In this document: piece by piece, positions 1 through 8,900 of the stretch
How the letters are laid out: every line of letters begins with the position of its first letter
Numbering within the stretch: position 1 is the stretch's first letter
DNA from: Ligilactobacillus apodemi DSM 16634 = JCM 16172
Lineage (GTDB): Bacteria > Bacillota > Bacilli > Lactobacillales > Lactobacillaceae
DNA length: 64,000 nt
Reading direction: 5' to 3'
Assembly: GCF_001434405.1 (NCBI RefSeq)
Contig: NZ_AZFT01000009.1
Location: forward strand, 20,594 to 84,593
Made by a program: the position numbers and the translations under genes
Notes under the pieces: model-generated
Told to the model about the DNA's origin: nothing
Seen by the model: the letters and a program-made list of their open reading frames with translations, nothing else
Databases searched by the model: none

Positions 1-799
1 GCGCCTTTAACGTTGCCATATCTTCAGCGCTGATCTCAAAATCAAGCTTGGCGTTATCCGCCATATGGGTCGGGTTAGCTGTCTTTGGCAAAGGAACCGT
101 CCCTAATTGCAAATCATAGCGGATGCAAAGTTGGGGAATGCTGACATTATATTTAGCAGCCATTTCTTTTAAGGTCGGATTTTCAAAGGCCTCACCATGA
201 GCAATTGGCGAATATGCTTCGACTAAAATATCGTTTGCTTGGCAATATTGTAATAAGCTAATTGGTGTATTGCCTGCATGAACTAACAACTGGTTGACCA
301 TTGGCATGATCTCAGCATTTTCTAGCAAATTAGCCAAATCTTTTTCTAAGAAATTAGAGACCCCGATCGCCCGGATCTTACCATCCCGATAAGCATCTTC
401 TAAAGCGCTCCACGCAGCTAAATTGCCTTCGTCGTAGTTTTCGGCCCGAAAATCAGCCCATGGTTCTGGACTGTGGATCAACATTAGATCTAAATAGTCT
501 AAGCCCATCTTTGTTAATGTTTCATCGATCGCTTGGGCAGCGTCACCATAATCTTTGATCTCAGCAGCTAATTTGGAAGTCACAAAGAGATCTTCACGCG
601 CTACCCCACTATTTAAGATCCCTTCGCCCACACCACGTTCATTACCATAAGCTTGAGCAGTATCAAAATGACGGTAACCTATATTTACCGCATCATAAAC
701 GGCTTGCGCAACATCTTCGTCGGGGATAAACCATGTGCCTAAGCCTAACTTGGGGATCTTTACACCGTTATTTAAGGTATATGTTTCAGTAAAAATCAT
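1..799 (-). CDS. Aldo/keto reductase (3' end off window)
   Basis: An NADPH-dependent aldo/keto reductase of the 2,5-diketo-gluconate reductase-like group, expected to reduce small aldehydes or ketones in the cytoplasm. I translated it by hand: it starts MIFTETYTLNNGVKIPKLGL and shows the catalytic Asp and Tyr in HFDTAQAYGNE, the Lys in TSKL and the His in LIHSPEP, followed by GVSNF. The ATG follows a GGAGG at about 8 bases, so the start is secure. The gene stands alone and is divergent from the DUF72 gene. The C-terminus lies outside the window. The substrate cannot be told from sequence. Confidence 0.9.
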   Translation of the reverse strand, partial: MIFTETYTLNNGVKIPKLGLGTWFIPDEDVAQAVYDAVNIGYRHFDTAQAYGNERGVGEGILNSGVAREDLFVTSKLAAEIKDYGDAAQAIDETLTKMGLDYLDLMLIHSPEPWADFRAENYDEGNLAAWSALEDAYRDGKIRAIGVSNFLEKDLANLLENAEIMPMVNQLLVHAGNTPISLLQYCQANDILVEAYSPIAHGEAFENPTLKEMAAKYNVSIPQLCIRYDLQLGTVPLPKTANPTHMADNAKLDFEISAEDMATLKA

Positions 800-923
800 C
801 TTACATTCCTCCATTATTTTATCTATCTCTAGTGTAGTTTTTTGTTCTTAACTTGTAAAATACTTAGTTCAATTAGTTTTTGATACATTTTACGCATGAT
901 AACTTAGAAAGGATGCTTGAGTT

Positions 924-1772
924 ATGATCACACTTGGCGCTACGACTTGGAGCGAACACCAAGCTTTACTGCCAGATATTTCTCGTCCGTTAACGTTAGC
1001 TGAATACGCAGCTTTTTTCCCTGTAGTTGAGATCGATACCTTTTTTTATGCGATTCCGGCACAAAAAACTGTCCGTAACTGGCAAAAACAAGTTCCCAAA
1101 GAATTTAAATTTGTGGTTAAAGCCCACCGCTCAATGACTGGTCACGTCAAAGAAAAAGTGGAGCTAGCTACGTTAAAACAAACCTTTCGCGCTTTCAAAG
1201 AAGCTTTGGTCCCGCTAAGAGAAACTAACCAATTAACCGCCGTTTTATTTCAGTTTCCCCCTTTCTTTACGCCTACCAAAAAAAGTATTAATTATTTGCG
1301 CCAACTCAGAACTTGGCTCCCAGAAATTGCGATTTGTGTTGAATTTCGGGCACAAAGTTGGTATCGCCCCGAAACTTTGCCCTCACTAGTTGAATTTTGC
1401 CAAACGCAACATCTGACTTTAACAGCTGCCGATGAACCCAGCCAAACTGAAGCCTCGGTTCCTTTCAAGCCGATCGTGACAACTCCTGAACTTTTTTTCA
1501 TGCGACTCCACGGACGTAATCAGCATGGTTGGAGCAAAAAAGGCCCGAATTGGCGTAAAGAACGGACCTTATATCGTTACAGTGAGACCGAATTGACCGA
1601 ATTTAAAGACATCATTAATGGGCTTCAAGGTCAAGTCAATGAAATTTGTGTGATCTTTAACAACAATTCAGGTGGCGATGCAGCTCCAAACGCACTAACG
1701 CTCAAAGAAATGCTCGGCATTGATTTTGATGGCTTAGCGCCTAAACCACCAACTCAACTAAAATTGATCTAA
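924..1772 (+). CDS. DUF72 (YecE-like) family protein
   Basis: A 282-aa protein of the DUF72/YecE family, predicted to be a cytoplasmic TIM-barrel protein with no established reaction. Family signs are the N-terminal MITLGATTWSEH, the EIDTFFYAIP segment (residues about 35-44) and the conserved FKFVVKAHRSMTGH block. The C-terminal part has the FNNNSGGDAAPNA stretch that usually reads as a conserved Asn-rich loop in this family. It starts at an ATG 8 bases behind AAAGGA. It is a single gene ending in a bidirectional terminator shared with the convergent reductase gene. Function is not inferred further. Confidence 0.85.
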   Translation: MITLGATTWSEHQALLPDISRPLTLAEYAAFFPVVEIDTFFYAIPAQKTVRNWQKQVPKEFKFVVKAHRSMTGHVKEKVELATLKQTFRAFKEALVPLRETNQLTAVLFQFPPFFTPTKKSINYLRQLRTWLPEIAICVEFRAQSWYRPETLPSLVEFCQTQHLTLTAADEPSQTEASVPFKPIVTTPELFFMRLHGRNQHGWSKKGPNWRKERTLYRYSETELTEFKDIINGLQGQVNEICVIFNNNSGGDAAPNALTLKEMLGIDFDGLAPKPPTQLKLI

Positions 1773-1773
1773 T

Positions 1774-1812
1774 AAAAGCCGGATTCTAACAAGTAGTATC
1801 CGGCTTTGTTTA
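1774..1812. terminator. Bidirectional intrinsic terminator
   Basis: A 10-bp stem (AAAGCCGGAT at 1775-1784 pairing with ATCCGGCTTT at 1798-1807) with a 13-base loop lies between two convergent genes. A-rich and T-rich flanks suit termination in both directions. It overlaps the last bases of the downstream reductase gene. Confidence 0.85.
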
Positions 1813-2340
1813 GCGTTTTTCGTATTTTAATTCAACGATTCCATTATAAGTTGTCGTTTGTGACAAATTTAAGTTAGTTGGTAACCCACTATCACTAAAG
1901 AGCCTGATCCCTTTACCTAAAATCACCGGGATCACTGTTAAATAATATTCATCGATCAGATCTGCCTTTTGTAAGGCTTGCGCAATGCTTGCACCCCCAC
2001 AGATCCAAATCTTACCTGTTTGAGTTTCTTTAAGTTCTTTAACTAACTCAGCGGGCGAGCGCGCACTAAAAGTTATCTCGGAAAGATTCTGTTTAGCTTT
2101 ATGCGTTAAGACATAAGTTTTATAACCAGTATAGGGCCAATTATCCGGTGACAAAGTTGTGGTGACTTGCTGATACGTTTTATTGCCCATAATAATCGTA
2201 GAAACATCTGCCATATAGTCTTGATACGTGTCAGGTATCTCTTGGTCTTTTCTTTGGCCACTGATCCAAGTTACTTGACCTGCCTCATCAGCAATAAACC
2301 CATCCACACTGACCGCAATAAACAAACTGACTTTTCCCAT
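1810..2340 (-). CDS. Dihydrofolate reductase-like (RibD C-terminal family) protein
   Basis: A 176-aa protein of the RibD C-terminal/dihydrofolate reductase-like family, related to Bacillus YyaP/YwjB. It begins MGKVSLFIAVSVDGFIADE, the usual first strand of the fold, then has IIMGNKTYQQV and a nucleotide-binding-like IWICGGASIAQAL near residue 115, and ends with the VIPVILGKGIRLF strand. These proteins probably bind NADPH, but the substrate is generally unknown. It is not the cell's DHFR (folA). It lies 4 bases downstream of the phosphatase gene on the same strand, so the two are probably co-transcribed. Confidence 0.85.
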   Translation of the reverse strand: MGKVSLFIAVSVDGFIADEAGQVTWISGQRKDQEIPDTYQDYMADVSTIIMGNKTYQQVTTTLSPDNWPYTGYKTYVLTHKAKQNLSEITFSARSPAELVKELKETQTGKIWICGGASIAQALQKADLIDEYYLTVIPVILGKGIRLFSDSGLPTNLNLSQTTTYNGIVELKYEKR

Positions 2341-2344
2341 TTTT

Positions 2345-3139
2345 CTAAATTTCCTCTAAATAAATCGCTTGTAACTGCTTAACTTGAGTCGGGGTCACTT
2401 GTAATTCATGGCGTAAATAATCACCTAAACTTCCGTATTCGCGTTGCATGATATCTAACGCCGTCTGCAAATAAAGCGGGTCAACCGAGCCTAGCGCTCT
2501 CATATTGTCTAAAAAGATCTGCGTTGTTTCGCCAGCAAGTTGATGCTTTTTTAATTGTTCTTTGTGCCAAGGCGCTAAAAAGTGATTTGACGCTAAGTAA
2601 TCATTTAAAATCAGTTCATCACTCATCCCTAGCAGACTTAACAAATAGACAGCACCCATACCGGTACGATCTTTTCCCGCCGAACAGTGAAATAACACTG
2701 ACTGTCCTTCTTTTTCGTTAGCTAACAACACATCAAAGAACTGGCGGTAAGCTTTTTTAGCACTATCCGCTAAAACAATGTGTTGATAGGCTTGTACCAT
2801 ATTATCAAAGCCCGCTTGTGGATCGGTGAAAAAAGCTTCTTTTTGCCGATCTTTTTGGGAACTTTTTGTTTCATCTTCTGGAAATACTGGCGCAAAAAAG
2901 TATTTTGTCTCATCAGGCAAACGATCAGGCGCCGCTTTAGTTTCTTCTGCGGAACGAAAATCAATATCGTAACGTAAGCCATAGTCTTCCAAAAATTCTA
3001 AGTCTTTTGTCGATAAATTACCCAATGAGGCTGAACGAATGACCTTATTTGTTTTTAACCGGCGACCATCTTTAGTTACATAGCCACCTAGATCTCTAAA
3101 ATTTACACCTTTTTCCAAAGGCAACGCACGTGGTTGCAT
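2345..3139 (-). CDS. Tyrosine-protein phosphatase (Y_phosphatase3 family)
   Basis: A 264-aa cysteine phosphatase of the bacterial Tyr/Ser phosphatase family found in many lactobacilli and Listeria (LipA-like). The P-loop HCSAGKDRTG places the nucleophile at Cys152 and the phosphate-binding Arg at 158. The N-terminal GVNFRDLGGY and RSASLGNLS motifs are typical of the group, and YDIDFRSAEE precedes the general-acid region. It has no signal peptide and probably acts on phosphotyrosine or phosphoinositides. It is the first gene of a two-gene unit with the reductase; GAAAGAAGGTGG precedes the ATG. Confidence 0.9.
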   Translation of the reverse strand: MQPRALPLEKGVNFRDLGGYVTKDGRRLKTNKVIRSASLGNLSTKDLEFLEDYGLRYDIDFRSAEETKAAPDRLPDETKYFFAPVFPEDETKSSQKDRQKEAFFTDPQAGFDNMVQAYQHIVLADSAKKAYRQFFDVLLANEKEGQSVLFHCSAGKDRTGMGAVYLLSLLGMSDELILNDYLASNHFLAPWHKEQLKKHQLAGETTQIFLDNMRALGSVDPLYLQTALDIMQREYGSLGDYLRHELQVTPTQVKQLQAIYLEEI

Positions 3140-3190
3140 CGATCCACCTTCTTTCTTTTACTGTTATCATACTTAAGATAGCGCTTAATT

Positions 3191-3472
3191 TCAATTCCCT
3201 TTGTTTTTCTGAGCCCGTTCTTTGCGTAAAACTTCTAAGACCCAACGCATTGAATAACCATATTCTCTCGCTAATTCACTGGCGTTTTTGCCGTTATATC
3301 GCGTCACGATCTTGGCCGCAACTTTTTTAGGATCGTATAACCGCATCGGAAAAGTATAGGATAAGCCACGATACGTTTCATAGATCTTATAGGCATTTTC
3401 AAAGCCGATCAACTCGGCCAATTCTGCATAAAATTCATTTAATAGTTCAACTTCGATTTTTTCTTCCATCAC
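3191..3472 (-). CDS. Mor-type transcription activator family protein
   Basis: A 93-aa protein resembling the C-terminal DNA-binding part of the Mor transcription activator family. Residues about 58-85 (RYNGKNASELAREYGYSMRW) read as a helix-turn-helix, and the N-terminal half (ELLNEFYAELAELIGFENAYKIYETYRG) is helical, as in Mor dimerisation domains. Stand-alone Mor-like proteins of this size are common in lactobacilli and are not by themselves proof of prophage. No other phage gene is nearby. The target is unknown. Confidence 0.7.
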   Translation of the reverse strand: MMEEKIEVELLNEFYAELAELIGFENAYKIYETYRGLSYTFPMRLYDPKKVAAKIVTRYNGKNASELAREYGYSMRWVLEVLRKERAQKNKGN

Positions 3473-3518
3473 TAAGACCTCACTTTATTTTCTGTGCAAT
3501 TTACAGTCCTTATTTCAT

Positions 3519-3548
3519 TTGACATCTTCTATTATCTAAGGTTAGATA
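3519..3548 (+). promoter_or_regulatory. WYL-gene promoter with palindromic operator
   Basis: TTGACA (3519-3524) and TTAGAT (3542-3547) are separated by 17 bases. An inverted repeat TATCTAA-GG-TTAGATA (3533-3548) covers the -10 box, 38 bases before the WYL regulator start. It is a natural site for autoregulation; that part is inference. Confidence 0.55.
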
Positions 3549-3585
3549 GACATATATTGTCATTAAATGAAAAGAGGTAAATAAG

Positions 3586-4533
3586 ATGTCATCAAGTGCT
3601 TTGCGCCTGCTTGATCTTTACCAAACCTTGCTTGCAGGCGCCACCGTTTCCAAAGCCACTTTTGCCCAAAAATACGAAGTCAATTTGCGGACGATCCAAC
3701 GTGACTTAGCCGATATTCGTGACTTTATCACGACTAATCAACTCGATTTGGTACTAAAATACCAAGCTGACACTAAAGAATATCACTTTGAAGGCAGTAA
3801 CATGTCGTTTGGAAAAGCCGATATTTTGGCGTTGATCAAGATCTTACTGGCAAGTCGCGCCTTTAACAGCACCGAAACTACCAAAATGTGTCGGCTGTTA
3901 TTAGCGCTTTTGCCCACTGATGAAGAAAAAAATGAATTGACACGAATCATCAAAAATGAGCTTAGTAATTATGTCCCACTACAACATAAAAAAGCGCTCT
4001 TGAGTCCATTGTGGGATTTTTCGCGCTACATTGAACGCAAACAAACGCTAGATATTTTATATACTAATCAACAAGGTGAACAATTCGACCGGACGATCAT
4101 TCCACAAGCGATCATCTTTTCTGATTATTACTTCTATATTGTTTCTTATGATGTCAAAAAAGAACAAGCGCGCTTTTATCGTCTTGACCGGATCTTAAGT
4201 TGGGAACCAGCTACAACTAAAATTTCATTGACCCATAAAGATCGCTTTGAAGATGGACTCTTAAGAAAACACATCCAATATATGACTCCCGGTAACCTGA
4301 TCAAGATCAAGTTTGAATTTACCGGGATCTTAGAAGCTGCATTGGACCGTTTTCCTAACTCAAAAGTGCTCACACAAAAAGAAAACTTTGCTGTCTTGGA
4401 AGTCGAAACAATGGATAACGGTGCAATGATGTGGCTTTTGAGTCAAGGCGCACGCGTCAAAGTCCTTGCACCACAAGCATTCAAAGCTAAAATGCACCAA
4501 GAGATCGCAAAAATGCTCGCTAACTATCAATAA
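3586..4533 (+). CDS. WYL-domain transcriptional regulator
   Basis: A 315-aa DNA-binding regulator with an N-terminal DeoR/HTH_11-type winged helix (residues 1-60; KYEVNLRTIQRDLADIRDF is the recognition-helix region) and a WYL domain from about residue 130 (ILYTNQQGEQFDRTIIPQAI, then YFYIVSYD and ARFYRLDRI), followed by the usual C-terminal extension with a GARVKVLAP segment. WYL proteins sense nucleic acid or small ligands; the signal here is unknown. It is monocistronic, preceded by an operator-like palindrome and closed by a strong terminator. Confidence 0.85.
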   Translation: MSSSALRLLDLYQTLLAGATVSKATFAQKYEVNLRTIQRDLADIRDFITTNQLDLVLKYQADTKEYHFEGSNMSFGKADILALIKILLASRAFNSTETTKMCRLLLALLPTDEEKNELTRIIKNELSNYVPLQHKKALLSPLWDFSRYIERKQTLDILYTNQQGEQFDRTIIPQAIIFSDYYFYIVSYDVKKEQARFYRLDRILSWEPATTKISLTHKDRFEDGLLRKHIQYMTPGNLIKIKFEFTGILEAALDRFPNSKVLTQKENFAVLEVETMDNGAMMWLLSQGARVKVLAPQAFKAKMHQEIAKMLANYQ

Positions 4534-4538
4534 ACTAA

Positions 4539-4575
4539 AAAATAGCTTGTCTCACTTTAAGACAAGCTATTTTTT
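4539..4575. terminator. Bidirectional intrinsic terminator
   Basis: The stem AATAGCTTGTC / GACAAGCTATT with an 8-base loop and flanking A- and T-runs lies between the convergent WYL gene and the exporter pair. The right T-run overlaps the 3' end of the exporter gene. Confidence 0.85.
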
Positions 4576-5022
4576 AGTTGAATTGGCTAATTTAAAATAC
4601 ATTTGTGCCCCTAATTCGGCCAAAAAGAAGCCCATTGAGATGGCACCGGCGATCATCCCGGCTTCAACTAAGTAACGTAACGCTAAATTATCATTTTTAA
4701 AGGCAAAATAATAAATCGCACGATACGCCTGACCACCAGGAACTAGCGGAACTAAACTAGGAACATTAAATAAGATCATGGGCTTTTTCTTGAGCCGCGC
4801 AGCGATCACCGAACTAAGCCCGATCACTAACGCCGCCACCAGATTAGCCAAAACGATCCCCGTATGTACTAAATAAAGCGACTTATAAACTAACCACCCT
4901 AAAGCACCGATCAAGCCACACAAGTTTAGTGCCGAACGAGGGATATTTAATGTTACCGCAAAGCTGACTGTTGCTAGATAACTAAATATCAGCTGAAAAA
5001 TAATCATCTTTAGATCCATCAA
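4567..5022 (-). CDS. Threonine/serine exporter family, small subunit (ThrE_2-like)
   Basis: A 151-aa membrane protein with about four to five hydrophobic segments, matching the ThrE_2 (DUF3815) half of split ThrE exporters. The segment MILFNVPSLVPLVPGGQAYRAIYY mirrors the MPLVPGVPLTNAVRD motif of its partner, a hallmark of this family. It works with the gene just upstream (14 bases away) to form a two-subunit exporter for threonine, serine or related small metabolites at the membrane. It ends inside a terminator stem. Confidence 0.8.
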   Translation of the reverse strand: MMDLKMIIFQLIFSYLATVSFAVTLNIPRSALNLCGLIGALGWLVYKSLYLVHTGIVLANLVAALVIGLSSVIAARLKKKPMILFNVPSLVPLVPGGQAYRAIYYFAFKNDNLALRYLVEAGMIAGAISMGFFLAELGAQMYFKLANSTKK

Positions 5023-5035
5023 AAATCCCCCCTAC

Positions 5036-5776
5036 TTAAAAGAAGCGCAAGACAAATGCAATGCCCATCCCGATCGCGACCGCCGATAACAAACCTTCTG
5101 TGGCACGAGCGAGCCCACTTAAAATATGTCCGGCTAACAAATCGCGCACCGCATTGGTCAACGGCACCCCAGGAACTAACGGCATCACACTGCCAATAAT
5201 GATCATCCCATAACTCTTAGCGATCCCACTACGCACACAAAAAATCGCCAAAAAACCGATCACTAATGCCGCAATAAATTCGCTGGCAAATTTGACCCGA
5301 AAACGAGTATTGATCAAATAAAATATATAGTAGCCTAAAGCACTCAAACAAAAAGTCGGCAAAAAGTCACGCCACGAGCCACCATACATGATCTCTAACG
5401 TACAACCAACGATCCCAGCCGCTAAAACGAGCCAGTAGACCTTAAAATCGGGGGCAGTTTGCTCTAAGTTTTTTAAATATTGATTGACTTCAAGCAAAGT
5501 TTTTTTCTTTTCTTGATATGCCCGCGAAATATCATTGACTCGCGCGATCCGCTCCAAATCGATCCGCCGTCTTTGGATCGAAACTACTTGCGCGTGCGCA
5601 CCTTTGACAGACATCATGATCCCGGTAGTTGTTTCAAAAATTGCCGGATCAGTGATTCCAGAATTACGGGCGATCCGCTTTAAAGTGTCGTCAACCCGCG
5701 CCATATCAGCACCATTTTCGATCATGATCTTGCCCGCTAAAAGCGTAGTTTCAATGATCAAGTCTGCATCTTTCAT
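5036..5776 (-). CDS. Threonine/serine exporter family, large subunit (ThrE_1/DUF1212)
   Basis: A 246-aa protein with an N-terminal soluble part (residues 1-115) and five hydrophobic segments after residue 115. The soluble part carries the ThrE_1 signature (LLAGKIMIENGADMARVDDTL, TTTGIMMSV) and the membrane part the VMPLVPGVPLTNAVRDLL motif. Together with the neighbouring small subunit it should form a ThrE-type amino-acid exporter. It is the first gene of a two-gene operon; AAGGATAGGGGGCAAAG precedes the ATG. Substrate is inferred from the family only. Confidence 0.85.
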   Translation of the reverse strand: MKDADLIIETTLLAGKIMIENGADMARVDDTLKRIARNSGITDPAIFETTTGIMMSVKGAHAQVVSIQRRRIDLERIARVNDISRAYQEKKKTLLEVNQYLKNLEQTAPDFKVYWLVLAAGIVGCTLEIMYGGSWRDFLPTFCLSALGYYIFYLINTRFRVKFASEFIAALVIGFLAIFCVRSGIAKSYGMIIIGSVMPLVPGVPLTNAVRDLLAGHILSGLARATEGLLSAVAIGMGIAFVLRFF

Positions 5777-5995
5777 TTCTTTGCCCCCTATCCTTACTTG
5801 CTATTATCGCACATGACAAAAAGTTTATCCCAACTATAACACATCTTAAGCGCACTCAGTTATTTTTTAAGTGAAACAAACCTTAAAAAATTAAGTTTTA
5901 ATTACATTTTTATATCTTTTTATTAAAAATAGCTATATTTAATTTACAAAACATGCTATATTTAGCTTAATTCAAAAAAAAGGAAGTGACCTGGT

Positions 5996-8900
5996 ATGGG
6001 GAAATATTACACTAAAAAACGTCGTTACAAATTATATAAAGCCAAAAAAAGATGGGTCAGTGCTGCGATTATCACTGCCTCGGGGACAGTTTTATTCTTA
6101 AGTCAACCACAGGCACAAGCTGCCGAAACATCTAGTGATACTGGAACTGAAACACTTGTCACTCAAAATGAGAACTCTTCTAATCAAGAAACACAAAGCG
6201 ATACTTCAGCTCTAACAAATTCAGCAACTACGACTGTCACAAATACTACAAGTACTACAAACACAGAAGTTGCTACAACTACCACAACAGCTGAAGAAAC
6301 TACGCCGACAACGTCAACTACACCAGTAACACAAACTACTTCGACCCAAACTACTTCGTCAGAAACACAAACGAGTACGACTCAAACTGCTACTACCACT
6401 CAGGTCACAACGCAAACTGATACTTCAGCAACTACTACTACCCCACCAACGACTCAAAAAGATCACGTTAAGGGTAACGTAGAAGCTGCTTGGCAACAAG
6501 GCTACCAAGGCCAAGGAATGGTCGTAGCCGTGATCGACTCGGGGGCAGATACGGCGCACAAAGATTTCCAACAAGTGCCACAAACACCTGCGATCTCAAG
6601 TGAAGCTGCGCAAGAAAAAATCAACGAATTGGGCTATGGTAGCTATGCTTCAGAAAAGTTTCCTTTCGTCTATAACTATGCTTCTAAGAGCAATACTTGG
6701 GTCAAAGACGACGGCCCTGATGCTTCCCAACACGGGCAGCACGTAGCGGGGATCATTGGCGCCAATGGTCAACCAAATGGTGATAGCCAATATGCAGTCG
6801 GCGTAGCGCCCGAAAGTCAGCTTCTCGCCTTGCGGGTCTTTAACGATCAATTTGCCGATGAAAATACCGATGATATTGCCCAAGCGATCTATGATGCGGT
6901 CAAATTAGGCGCTAATGTCATCCAAATGTCACTTGGACAAGGGGTCGCTAACGCTGATTTTAATGATGCGGAACAAAAAGCCGTGCAATATGCGATCGAT
7001 CATGGGGTCTTTGTTTCGATCTCCGCTTCAAATAGTGGTCATGCCGGGAGTGTCAAAAAAGAAGATGCCCTTTATTCTCCAGGTGGTGCTAACGGCTCAT
7101 TAGAATTGATCTCAAGTAGTACGATCGCTAATCCTGCTGCTTCTAGAAATGCTTTGACCGTTGCCGCCGAAAACTCTGAAACTGGTGCTAAAAATAGCAT
7201 GGCGAGTTTTTCTTCTTGGGGGCCTTTGCCTGACTTTACTTTAAAACCAGACTTAGCCGCACCAGGATATCAAATCGTTTCAACTGGTAATGATAACAAA
7301 TACTTAACCATGAGCGGAACATCCATGGCGGGTCCATTTGCTGCCGGGGCTGCTACCTTGGTAATGCAACGCTTAAAACAAGAGACCGATCTCACAAATG
7401 CGGATCTCGTGCAAGCAACTAAAGCACTCTTGATGAACACCGCTAAACCAATGCCAGATTTGGCTTCGGGCACATATATCTCCCCAAGACGCCAAGGTGC
7501 GGGGCAAATCGATGTGGGAGCGGCAGTAGCTTCGCCAGTCTATATCACTGCTAGCGACAACACAAGTGCTGTTTCCTTACGCCAAGTAAGCGAAAGTACC
7601 ACTTTTGAATTGACTTTTACCAACTTGAGTTCAACTGACCAAACTTATACCTTTGATGATTTTGGTGGAGGTTTTACCGAAGTCTTAGATGAACTTACTA
7701 GCTATTATTATGAAGAACAATTAGCCGGTGCTCGGATCACTGGTAGCGATAAGATCACCGTCAAAGCGGGACAAACCTTGACTGTCCCTTATACTTTGAA
7801 CTTAACTGGCCTAAAGCAAAACCAGATCGTTGAAGGCTGGCTTAGATTTACCGGGGATAATGGTCAAGAAACCTTAGTCGTACCATTCTTGAGTTACTAT
7901 GGTGATCTAACTAGTGAAGATGTGTTGGATAAACCAGCTAACGATGAAACAAATGCCTATGGCGGTAACTATTTTGTTAACGAAGCTAATTATCCACGTG
8001 GGATCGCCGATGAAGAATCGCTCAAAAAATTGGTCAACTTAGACGGTAATTATGATTGGCAACAAGTTGCTAAACTCTATCAAGACGGTAAAGTTGCCTT
8101 CTCACCTAATAATGATGGCAAGAGTGATCTCTTAAAACCACTTGCCTTTGTCAAACAAAATCTAAAAGACTTAAAGGTCATGGTGCTTGATCAAAACAGG
8201 CGAGTTGTGCGCGTGATCGCCGACGAACAAGGCTTGGACAAATCGATCTATAGCTCCGGTAGCAACCGTGACGTTTCGCTTTCAGTTTCAATGCGTAACG
8301 ATCCTAACACACTTGATTGGGATGGTTTAGTCTACAATGACGCTACCGGTGAATTTGTCGCTGCGCCAGATGGTGAATATACTTACCGTTACGTGGCAAC
8401 TCTTTATAATGAAGGGCCAAATCAAGTTCAAAGTGCAGATTATCCAGTAATCATCGATACGACTGCCCCAACGATCGAAAATGTTTCCTTGCAGATCTCA
8501 ACTGAAACTGGCACAACTCCAAGTGGCACACTTTTCTTTGATTATCGTGACACCGGGGCTGGCTTTACCGATTATTCTTATGCGGTCATCACGATCAACG
8601 GCCAAATGTTTGGACATAAATTAAATGATGGTGCCGATTCTAACTTTAGTGATGACACCAAGATGGCAGGAACAGTTAAATTTGCCCTTAGCGCAGATGA
8701 ACTCAACGCCTTTACCAACTCCTTAAATTCCGTCAATATCACCTTAAGTGACGTGGCTGACAATGTTCAAACATATGCTACGACCTTCAAACCAGTCCAA
8801 GTCAACGACAAAACGATCAATGTTTGGAACGCAACGGATGGTTTAGGATTTAACGAAAGTTCACCTAGTTATGATGCTACTACTAAGACTTATCAATTGA

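Noticed and set aside
3191..3472. Prophage marker because of the Mor-type domain
   Set aside because: It stands alone among core genes, and stand-alone Mor-like proteins are common in lactobacilli.
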